A DNA stretch of 8,860 nucleotides, taken from contig DATKWV010000133.1 of assembly GCA_035529405.1 (NCBI GenBank), forward strand, positions 1-8,860, given 5' to 3'. The notes beneath the pieces were generated by a model. The model did not search any database, was not told the DNA's origin, and saw only the letters and a program-made list of their open reading frames with translations. The position numbers and the translations under genes are program-made. This stretch comes from DATKWV01 sp035529405 (GTDB lineage: Bacteria > Planctomycetota > Phycisphaerae > Sedimentisphaerales > Anaerobacaceae). Below, in pieces: positions 1-5,808 of this stretch; within the stretch, counting starts at the first letter, position 1, and every line of letters starts with the position of its first letter.

Positions 1-59
1 AGGGACTTGGTCGCTGGACTTTTAAGGAATATTACTTTTTGACATGGAGGATTTTTGTA

Positions 60-260
60 ATGGCTAAGGCAAAAACCGCGAAGAAAAGAGAGTCTTTGGT
101 TGTCGCAAGTAAAATCAAGGCTTACATCAAGGGCAAAAAAATGATGACATCCTCGGATGCCGTCGAGGCAATCAGCGATGTCGTGTATTCTTTGCTTGAC
201 AAGGCCGCTGTAAGAACCAAAGCCAACCGCCGCAGCACAGTCAAGCCGCAGGACCTGTAG
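60..260 (+). CDS. Small bacterial histone-fold protein (putative DNA-binding nucleoid protein)
   Basis: A 66-residue, strongly basic protein. I chose the ATG at 60 because a GGAGG Shine-Dalgarno site lies at 46-50, nine bases upstream; an in-frame TTG at 39 would place that site inside the gene. Residues 1-11 form a lysine-rich tail. Residues 13-24 (LVVASKIKAYIK) look like histone helix 1, residues 31-56 a long helix 2, and residues 57-66 (RRSTVKPQDL) match the loop-2 signature of archaeal histones. In that signature an Arg and an Asp seven residues apart form a salt bridge; here they are R58 and D65. The chain ends right after the Asp, so helix 3 is essentially missing, as in the minimal bacterial histones known from Bdellovibrio and Leptospira. 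Role in nucleoid packing or DNA binding is inferred from the fold. It appears monocistronic, with a hairpin downstream. An alternative is an unrelated small basic helical protein, but the R...D spacing argues against that. Confidence 0.75.
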   Translation: MAKAKTAKKRESLVVASKIKAYIKGKKMMTSSDAVEAISDVVYSLLDKAAVRTKANRRSTVKPQDL

Positions 261-308
261 TCCGACTGAGAATTATAGTATACGTTTTGCGGCGACCGTA
301 GTCAAAAA

Positions 309-343
309 AAGCGGTTCCGTACGAATCCGGTGCGGGACCGCTT
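309..343 (+). terminator. Hairpin after the histone-fold gene, possible terminator
   Basis: Positions 309-321 pair with 331-343 in a 13-bp stem containing two G-U wobbles (316/336 and 320/332); 322/330 can add one more pair. The stem lies about 50 bases after the stop codon at 258-260. On the + strand the downstream tail is only weakly T-rich (TTCGCTTG). On the opposite strand the stem is followed directly by seven T (304-310 read in reverse), so as an intrinsic terminator it would work better for leftward transcription. It may be bidirectional or simply a 3'-end stabilising hairpin. Confidence 0.4.
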
Positions 344-635
344 CGCTTGACGTTCAAAACGCTGGCGCCACCGCCTGATTAAAAATCACCGCATAGGTCT
401 GCTTTTACTCTGCCTGCCTGGATACTGCTTCGCCAAATTACCCTTGCCGGTTACTGTCAGGGCCAAAATTGACTGACGAAACAGGTTTTACCTAAATAAA
501 TGCCGCTTCGCTTTTTTCTTAACAGACCCGAACCCGCCTATAAAATCTTTGTTACCAGTCTTAAAATCCGAATTTTTTATAAAATTTGCTCAACTAATGT
601 GTCCCTAAAAACCGATTTATATAAGGAAATTTAAC

Positions 636-665
636 CTGAAAACGGCCATTTAATTTATTTATAAT
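636..665 (+). promoter_or_regulatory. Candidate sigma-70 type promoter of the glycogen cluster
   Basis: A perfect -10 box, TATAAT, lies at 660-665. A 4-of-6 match to the -35 box, CTGAAA, lies at 636-641, giving an 18-base spacer. It sits in the most AT-rich part of the intergenic region. Transcription would start near 672 and give a leader of about 120 bases that contains the hairpin at 702-738. The evidence is consensus matching only; TATAAT words occur by chance in AT-rich DNA. Confidence 0.4.
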
Positions 666-701
666 AATTAAGTTAAAGCTGCCTTTTGTCGATAAATTCA
701 G

Positions 702-738
702 CATCGGAAATTGCGGTTTTTTCAGCAATTTCCGGATG
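702..738 (+). promoter_or_regulatory. Leader hairpin upstream of the glycogen synthase gene
   Basis: CGGAAATTGC at 705-714 and GCAATTTCCG at 725-734 form a perfect 10-bp inverted repeat around a 10-base loop holding six T. With one bulged G at 735, three further pairs (702-704 with 736-738) extend the stem to 13 bp. It ends about 55 bases before the chosen ATG at 794. No T-run follows, so it is not a classical intrinsic terminator. It could act in mRNA stability, as a protein-binding site or as part of an attenuator. Its presence supports reading 686-793 as untranslated leader. Confidence 0.45.
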
Positions 739-793
739 GGTGCTTTATGTGGACCAGACATTCCTGAAACAAGGGCGGTTAACTTTTTGTTCT

Positions 794-2140
794 ATGGACA
801 GATACGGCAACAACTGCGATGAAAACGACATCCGGGTCTTGATGTTAGGATGGGAGTTTCCACCCTTTATCAGCGGAGGATTGGGAACCGCCTGCTACGG
901 CCTGACCAAGGCCATGGACCAGATGAACGTAAAGGTGACATTTGTCCTGCCCAGGGCCGTCGACAGCAGCTTCACCACTCATGTAAAACTGCTCAGTCCA
1001 GGCTGCGCAAAGTCAGCCGGTGCTTGCGGATACGGCAAACTCAAAAACGTCAAATTTCACACCATCGATTCGGCCCTGCTGCCCTACTCCACTCCAGACT
1101 TTTACCGCCAGAGGGTCGAGGAATTCCTGAAATTCAAAAGAAGCATCAAGGGCTCCGCCACCATACCTGCCCTGTTCGGGGCCGCGGGTGATTACAGCGG
1201 AGATATGTACTCTGAAATCCATCGTTACGCCGCTATGGCCGCCGACCTGGTTGAAAATGAGCAGTTTGATATTATCCACGCCCACGACTGGATGACCTTT
1301 CCTGCAGGTATTACCATTGCCGCTATGACCCGGAAACCCCTGGTTGTGCATATCCATTCCACCGAATTCGACCGAAGCGGCGAGCATGTCAATCAGATGA
1401 TTTATGATATCGAGCACCACGGCATGCACGCAGCCGACAAGATAATCGCTGTCAGCCACTATACCCGTAACATCATAGTCAACCGCTATGGTGTAAGTGC
1501 CGACAAGGTTGAGGTCGTGCACAACGGCGTCGAACGCAACGGCGGTACCTCCTGGCCTTTGGCTGATACCGGCATTCAAAAAGACGAGAAAATCGTTTTG
1601 TTCCTCGGCCGAATTACCATGCAAAAAGGCCCCGAGTACTTTCTTGCCGCTGCAAAAAAGGTCCTTGAAGTGATGGACAATGTTAAATTTGTTATGGCCG
1701 GCTCCGGCGACCTTATGCGAAAATCCATCGAAATGGCCGCCGAACTCGGCATCGGCCACAAGGTCCTGTTCACAGGCTTTCTGCGGGGACAGGAGCTGCA
1801 AAAAATTTACGAAATGGCTGATTTATATGTAATGCCCTCGGTCTCCGAGCCCTTTGGCATTGTACCGCTGGAGGCCCTGAGCAACGACGTGCCGGTCATT
1901 ATAAGCAAGCAAAGCGGCGTCTCGGAAGTCCTTACGCACGCCCTGAAGGTTGACTTCTGGGACGTCAATGAAATTGCAAACAAGATTATAGCTGTGTTGA
2001 AATACCCGGCCTTGCAGGATACTCTGGCTAATTACGGAAACTTTGAGGTCAGAAAGCTGCGATGGACCAACAGCGCAAAAAGGTGTCTCGAAATCTACAG
2101 ACAGGTGCTTTCTCCTGTCTGTAAACAGGCACCATGCTGA
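794..2140 (+). CDS. Glycogen synthase-like glycosyltransferase (GT-B fold, GT4/GT5 type)
   Basis: This 448-residue cytoplasmic enzyme would transfer glucose from a nucleotide sugar onto a growing alpha-1,4-glucan. The N-terminal starch-synthase-type domain opens with a hydrophobic strand and WEFPP (20-24), followed by the glycine-rich SGGLG loop (27-31). H162-A-H-D-W166 matches the HxHDW motif of glycogen and starch synthases. The C-terminal GT1-type domain carries R273 and K278 (GRITMQKG), the usual phosphate-binding pair, and the EX7E motif at E352 and E360 (SEPFGIVPLE). An in-frame TTG at 686 would add 36 residues, but that segment has no family similarity I recognise and contains a strong hairpin, so I prefer ATG 794. 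No good Shine-Dalgarno site precedes it. It is first in a cluster with GH57 and GH133 enzymes, which supports a glycogen role. Donor specificity (ADP- or UDP-glucose) cannot be read here, and another alpha-glucan glycosyltransferase remains possible. Confidence 0.9.
   Translation: MDRYGNNCDENDIRVLMLGWEFPPFISGGLGTACYGLTKAMDQMNVKVTFVLPRAVDSSFTTHVKLLSPGCAKSAGACGYGKLKNVKFHTIDSALLPYSTPDFYRQRVEEFLKFKRSIKGSATIPALFGAAGDYSGDMYSEIHRYAAMAADLVENEQFDIIHAHDWMTFPAGITIAAMTRKPLVVHIHSTEFDRSGEHVNQMIYDIEHHGMHAADKIIAVSHYTRNIIVNRYGVSADKVEVVHNGVERNGGTSWPLADTGIQKDEKIVLFLGRITMQKGPEYFLAAAKKVLEVMDNVKFVMAGSGDLMRKSIEMAAELGIGHKVLFTGFLRGQELQKIYEMADLYVMPSVSEPFGIVPLEALSNDVPVIISKQSGVSEVLTHALKVDFWDVNEIANKIIAVLKYPALQDTLANYGNFEVRKLRWTNSAKRCLEIYRQVLSPVCKQAPC
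2098..2121 (+). repeat. Inverted repeat at the 3' end of the glycogen synthase gene
   Basis: CAGACAGG (2098-2105) and CCTGTCTG (2114-2121) form a perfect 8-bp stem with an 8-base loop, inside the last codons of the glycosyltransferase gene. It precedes a second hairpin at 2154-2175. It may slow 3'-end decay of the upstream cistron, or may be chance. Confidence 0.3.
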
Positions 2141-2153
2141 CAGCCGAAGATTC

Positions 2154-2175
2154 CAGCCTTGGTAAACCAGGGCTG
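2154..2175 (+). terminator. Intercistronic hairpin, possible partial terminator or processing site
   Basis: CAGCCTTGG (2154-2162) pairs with CCAGGGCTG (2167-2175) through a TAAA loop, giving a 9-bp stem with one G-U wobble. It begins 13 bases after the glycosyltransferase stop codon. T-rich sequence follows from 2181 on, but the T-run is interrupted and starts five bases after the stem. It lies in the 82-base gap before the GH57 gene, so it could reduce downstream transcription or set an mRNA processing boundary. Confidence 0.4.
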
Positions 2176-2222
2176 AGAAGTTTATTTCACTTTTTACGGT
2201 TTTTATTTTCGGATTAAACAAA

Positions 2223-3467
2223 ATGGCCTCGGTATGTTTTTATTTTCAGGTGCATCAGCCGTCACGATTACGGCACTATACGGTATTTGACAATCACGAT
2301 TTGTACTTTGACGACGACAAAAACGCTTCCATTTGCAGAAAGGTCGCCAACAAGTGTTATCTGCCTGCCAACAGGCTCATCCTCGATTTAATCAAAAGAT
2401 ACGACGGCAGGTTCAGGGTCGCTTACAGCCTTACCGGCGTGCTGCTCGAACAGCTGCGGACATTTTCACCCGAGGTACTCAGCACCTTTGATGCACTGGC
2501 CGAAACCGGCTGCGTGGAGTTTTTGGCCGAAACTTACTATCACAGCCTCAGTTTCCTCTACAGCCGAGATGAATTCATTGAGCAGGTCGAAAAACACTCC
2601 GAAACCATCGAATCCCTCTTCGGACAAAAGCCAAGGGTCTTCAGAAATACCGAGTTGATATACAACAACGACCTGGCTGTACTGGTCGAATCTATGAACA
2701 GGTTCGATGCCATAATAACCGAAGGCGCAGACCACATCCTCGGCTACAGAAGCCCCAATTTTGTCTATCGGCCCAGGGGCTGTGAAAAACTGAAACTGCT
2801 GCTGAAAAACTATTCGCTCAGCGATGACATCGCTTTCAGGTTCTCGAACCGGAATTGGGCGCAATGGCCTTTGACCGCCGACAAATTCGCACGCTGGATA
2901 AACAATGTCAACGGAAACGGATATGTGGTAAACCTGTTTATGGACTATGAAACGTTTGGTGAGCACCAGTGGGAGGATACGGGAATTTTTAACTTCTTAA
3001 GACATCTGCCCGAGGAAATCCTCAGGCATCCAGACAATGATTTCAAGACACCCTCGGAGGTGGTTAAAGCATATCCTGCTTGCGACACCGTTGACGTGCC
3101 GCATTTGATTAGCTGGGCCGATATTGAAAGAGACCTTTCCGCCTGGCTTGGGAACGCCATGCAGTCGAATGCCATTCGTGAGCTCTACAAGCTCGAAAAA
3201 AAGGTCAAAGCCGCCGGTGATGAAAAAATCCTCACGGATTGGCGCAAACTCCAGGCCTCCGACCATTTTTACTATATGTGCACAAAGTGGTTCGCCGACG
3301 GTGATGTCCACAAGTACTTCAACCCGTATAGCTCGCCCTACGATTCATATATCAACTTTATGAATGTCCTGAACAATCTGCACAACCGCTGCACCCGAAC
3401 ACCTGTCTTTGCCCCTGGCCTAAACAACAAAAATACGTGCAATTTACAGCCGCAATTGGTAAGCTAA
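2223..3467 (+). CDS. Glycoside hydrolase family 57 alpha-amylase-type enzyme
   Basis: This 414-residue protein has no signal peptide and should act in the cytoplasm on alpha-1,4-glucans as an amylase or 4-alpha-glucanotransferase. The five GH57 regions are visible: HQP at 11-13; GCVEFLAE as the second region; FRNTE with the predicted nucleophile E144; MDYETFGEH with the predicted acid/base D241; and DHFYYM near the C-terminal end of the catalytic barrel. Roughly 400 residues is typical of the short bacterial GH57 amylases found beside glycogen synthase and GH133 genes. The ATG at 2223 is preceded by a weak GGA at 2211-2213, and HQP near the N-terminus is normal for the family, which supports this start. 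The gene lies 82 bases after the synthase and 18 bases before the debranching-enzyme gene. Hydrolase versus transferase activity cannot be decided from these motifs. Confidence 0.93.
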   Translation: MASVCFYFQVHQPSRLRHYTVFDNHDLYFDDDKNASICRKVANKCYLPANRLILDLIKRYDGRFRVAYSLTGVLLEQLRTFSPEVLSTFDALAETGCVEFLAETYYHSLSFLYSRDEFIEQVEKHSETIESLFGQKPRVFRNTELIYNNDLAVLVESMNRFDAIITEGADHILGYRSPNFVYRPRGCEKLKLLLKNYSLSDDIAFRFSNRNWAQWPLTADKFARWINNVNGNGYVVNLFMDYETFGEHQWEDTGIFNFLRHLPEEILRHPDNDFKTPSEVVKAYPACDTVDVPHLISWADIERDLSAWLGNAMQSNAIRELYKLEKKVKAAGDEKILTDWRKLQASDHFYYMCTKWFADGDVHKYFNPYSSPYDSYINFMNVLNNLHNRCTRTPVFAPGLNNKNTCNLQPQLVS

Positions 3468-3485
3468 GCTAACGTAGTTTTCGCC

Positions 3486-5615
3486 TTGAAGCTTCCTTTT
3501 ACCGGGACCGCAATCGTGTTAACAGCCGAAAACAACACTACAGCCGAAATTATCTCTGTGCCGACCACCGCCGAATCCGTCGATAATCTGCTGCAAAAGG
3601 AATGGTTACTGACCAACGGTCGCGGCGGGTACGCAGCGTCAACCGTTCTGTCCTGCAATACCAGGCGATACCACGGCCTGCTTGTGGGAACTCTGCGGCC
3701 CCCCGCCCACAGGATAATGGCGCTGTCGGCATGCCTGGATATGGTCGTATGCAGCGAAGGGATATTCAACCTTTCGGCCTTTGAGTTCGCCGACAGGTTC
3801 GCTCCCGATAACTTCCCCTGCATAAAAAAGTTCAGACGCAACTGCGGCGTGCATTTCGATTATCAGTTCGAACATGTTCAGCTTACCAAGTCAGTTTATT
3901 TGCTGCACGCCGCCGATACTGTGGCCGTAGTGTACGAATTCACCAGCCTGAAAGAGCCTGTGAACTTGATCTTAAGGCCGTTTATCGGCCTGAGAGATTT
4001 TCATTATCTGCAAAAATCCTCTGCAGACTTGTCCGCCTGCCGCCTCGAAGACAAAGGGACTTTACTGGTCAGACATAATGCACCCGTCGGTTGTGAACTG
4101 CGCTTGAACTGCCCGCGGGCTGATTTTGAAAACGACCCGCAGTGGTGGTTCGATTTTGTCTATCGAAAAGACAGGGAAAGAGGCCAGGACTTCACCGAAG
4201 ACCTCTGGGCGCCGGGTTTCTTCAGGTGCAGAATAGATTCACCGGCCCAGGTCGTCTTATGGGCGACTCTCCGTCCGGGTCAGAATAACCAACAGATACC
4301 CCGGAATTTCGATATCCGCCGTTCGATTGCCCAACTGCACAGCAGAAAAAAATCGATTATCGACGAATCATTGTCGATTAAGAAAAAACAATCGTCAATC
4401 CGTGCGATGCCTACCGGCATTGAAACCACACTTGCTTTAGCTGCCGATGCGTTTATCGCCACTCGTGAATCGAGTCACGAGCGACGGGCAACGAGCGACG
4501 GGCCGCCAGCCACCAGCCACGAGTCACGTGCCACTATCCTCGCCGGCTTTCCGTGGTTTTTCGACTGGGGTAGAGACACCTTTGTGGCACTGCCCGGCCT
4601 TTTACTGGAAACAGGGAGGTTTCATTTGGCAAAAGCCGTGCTGCTGCGCTTTGCGAATGCTGCTGAACAGGGCATGATTCCCAATCGCTTCGACGACCGT
4701 ACCGGCACCGCCCATTTTAACAGTATCGATGCTTCTCTTTGGTTCATAAATACCGCCTTTCAGTACCTGCGCACCAGCGGCGATACCGATGGTTTCACCG
4801 GAGAGCTTTTGCCGACTATAACATCGATTATGGATTCCTACCGGCACGGTACACATTTTGGCATCCACGCCGACACTGACGGCCTTATAACAGGCGGCAA
4901 TGAACAGACGCAGTTGACCTGGATGGATGCCAGGTTCGAAGACCGCAGCTTTACACCCAGGCACGGCAAGGCCGTCGAGGTCAACGCCTTATGGTATAAT
5001 GCCCTTTGCCTGACAGCTGAGTTTTTGACTCAACGCGCTCCCGCTGCTGCCGCCGGCAGCCAGTTGCTGGCCGACAAAGTCAAAGACAGTTTCCGCCGCT
5101 TATTCTGGAACGCTGAACGAGGTTACTTAAACGACTGCATTCTGCCTGACGGCTCGGTCGATAGTACTATCAGGCCCAACCAGATATTTGCTGTTTCACT
5201 GCCGTTTTCTCCTTTGACACCCACCCAACAGAAGGCTGTGGTCGATAACGTACAGGAACATCTTCTCACACCTTATGGCCTGCGAACTTTAAGTCCGGCA
5301 GACAGCAGATACCAGGGCCGCTGCACCGGCCCACAGGCCCAAAGGGACCGGGCATATCATCAGGGTACGGTATGGCCTTATCTAATCGGCCCGTTCGTGC
5401 AAGCGTATCTCAAAATCAATAATTTCAGCCCCGAAAGCAGAAAGCAGGCCTGCCAGTTTATTGAGCCTTTGACGCGGCATTTGTTCGAGGACGGCTGTCT
5501 CGGGCAGGTCAGCGAAATTTTTGATGGCGACCCGCCTCATACGCCCAGGGGCTGTATTGCCCAGGCCTGGAGTGTCGCCGAACTGCTCAGGGCATATAAA
5601 CTAATATACGGGTAG
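3486..5615 (+). CDS. Glycogen debranching enzyme (amylo-alpha-1,6-glucosidase, GH133)
   Basis: A 709-residue cytoplasmic enzyme that removes alpha-1,6-linked glucose at glycogen branch points. The N-terminal beta-domain shows the family block EWLLTNGRGGY (39-49) and NTRRYHGLL (58-66). The C-terminal (alpha/alpha)6 catalytic domain shows PWFFDWGRD (about 356-364), WMDA with D481, YHQGTVWP (624-631) and SEIFDG with E677. By analogy with eukaryotic debranching enzyme, D481 and E677 are the likely acid/base pair. There is no nearby ATG. The first possible start is TTG 3486, without a clear ribosome binding site. GTG 3516, with GGGA at 3504-3507, would remove 10 residues and is a real alternative. 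The gene follows the GH57 gene by 18 bases in the same reading frame. Residues 327-349 are encoded by a 70-bp array of degenerate heptanucleotide repeats in the linker just before the catalytic domain. This appears to be an in-frame insertion that leaves all family motifs intact. Confidence 0.93.
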   Translation: MKLPFTGTAIVLTAENNTTAEIISVPTTAESVDNLLQKEWLLTNGRGGYAASTVLSCNTRRYHGLLVGTLRPPAHRIMALSACLDMVVCSEGIFNLSAFEFADRFAPDNFPCIKKFRRNCGVHFDYQFEHVQLTKSVYLLHAADTVAVVYEFTSLKEPVNLILRPFIGLRDFHYLQKSSADLSACRLEDKGTLLVRHNAPVGCELRLNCPRADFENDPQWWFDFVYRKDRERGQDFTEDLWAPGFFRCRIDSPAQVVLWATLRPGQNNQQIPRNFDIRRSIAQLHSRKKSIIDESLSIKKKQSSIRAMPTGIETTLALAADAFIATRESSHERRATSDGPPATSHESRATILAGFPWFFDWGRDTFVALPGLLLETGRFHLAKAVLLRFANAAEQGMIPNRFDDRTGTAHFNSIDASLWFINTAFQYLRTSGDTDGFTGELLPTITSIMDSYRHGTHFGIHADTDGLITGGNEQTQLTWMDARFEDRSFTPRHGKAVEVNALWYNALCLTAEFLTQRAPAAAAGSQLLADKVKDSFRRLFWNAERGYLNDCILPDGSVDSTIRPNQIFAVSLPFSPLTPTQQKAVVDNVQEHLLTPYGLRTLSPADSRYQGRCTGPQAQRDRAYHQGTVWPYLIGPFVQAYLKINNFSPESRKQACQFIEPLTRHLFEDGCLGQVSEIFDGDPPHTPRGCIAQAWSVAELLRAYKLIYG
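4464..4533 (+). repeat. Ten-copy degenerate heptanucleotide array inside the GH133 gene
   Basis: Ten consecutive 7-base units with no phase slip: cgtgaat, cgagtca, cgagcga, cgggcaa, cgagcga, cgggccg, ccagcca, ccagcca, cgagtca, cgtgcca. The rough consensus is C-G/C-A/G-G-C/T-C/G-A. Because 7 and 3 share no factor, the reading frame rotates and the translation has a loose 7-residue period (RATSDGP, PATSHES, RAT). Composition differs from the surrounding gene. The array joins a normal family segment (LAADAFIAT) to another (ILAGFPWFFDWGRD), so it occupies a linker. It is not a CRISPR array: there are no spacers. Confidence 0.85.
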
Positions 5616-5796
5616 TATCCATTTTCTTGCCCATAAAGTCTGCCTCCACAGTAATTTTCCCAATTATTGCCGCTATGGGCCACAAAATTTACCGCAGACG
5701 TTTGCGTTTTGGCCTGCGTTTGGGTATTCTCATGCCAGCGAGGTAACCAAAATTATGCAGGTCGGTCCATAACACCAGATAATTAAAGCTCAGAAC

Positions 5797-5801
5797 AGGA
5801 G
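5797..5801 (+). promoter_or_regulatory. Ribosome binding site of the transglutaminase-like gene
   Basis: AGGAG seven bases before ATG 5809, extended by further purines (AGGAGAAGAG). It is the clearest Shine-Dalgarno site in the right half of the window and fixes the start of the next gene. It suggests that 5809 onward is translated as a unit independent of the glycogen cluster. Confidence 0.7.
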
Positions 5802-5808
5802 AAGAGTA

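Larger units (their letters stand above)
261..793. other. Intergenic region without a convincing gene
   Basis: This 533-base stretch separates the histone-fold gene from the glycogen cluster. I see no protein with recognisable features and no tRNA, rRNA or riboswitch consensus. It contains the hairpin at 309-343, a candidate promoter at 636-665 and a hairpin at 702-738. From about 540 to 670 it is clearly more AT-rich than the flanking genes, as expected of a promoter region. An 11-base word (CCGCTTCGCTT) occurs at 338-348 and again at 503-513, the second copy running into six T. A TTG-initiated in-frame extension of the next gene (686-793) is open, but I judge it to be untranslated leader. 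Confidence 0.6.

Noticed and set aside
39..44. Perfect TTGACA word just before the histone-fold gene
   Set aside because: A -10 box at normal spacing would fall inside the coding sequence after ATG 60, and nothing like TATAAT is there. The word also overlaps the region of the ribosome binding site, so it is probably chance.
338..513. Direct repeat of the 11-base word CCGCTTCGCTT at 338-348 and 503-513
   Set aside because: Only two copies, one of them part of the hairpin arm after the histone-fold gene. No flanking similarity suggests a duplicated element.
736..822. Possible 28-codon leader peptide overlapping the start of the glycogen synthase gene
   Set aside because: No ribosome binding site and no run of regulatory codons; it is open by chance in a short stretch.
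1013..1801. Long open frame of 262 codons on the minus strand, antisense to the glycogen synthase gene
   Set aside because: It has no recognisable motif, lies entirely within a well-supported gene, and such antisense frames arise from biased codon use.
4353..4381. Second possible 7-base periodic stretch around TCGATTA words in the GH133 gene
   Set aside because: Only about four poorly matching units, not sharing the consensus of the array at 4464-4533; likely chance in an AT-rich linker.
4464..4533. CRISPR array
   Set aside because: The units are contiguous 7-mers without spacers and are far shorter than CRISPR repeats.
5629..5680. Inverted repeat GCCCATA (5629-5635) and TATGGGC (5674-5680) after the GH133 gene, with a nested TAATT/AATTA
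   Set aside because: The arms are only 7 bp and 38 bases apart, the nested stem is 5 bp of A and T, and no T-run follows. It is too weak to call a terminator or operator.
5675..5746. Short arginine-rich open frame of 23 codons (begins MGHKIYRRRLRFG) in the spacer before the lipoprotein gene
   Set aside because: It has no Shine-Dalgarno site and is too short to judge. Its basic look comes from a local TGCGTTTTGG/TGCGTTTGGG near-repeat.
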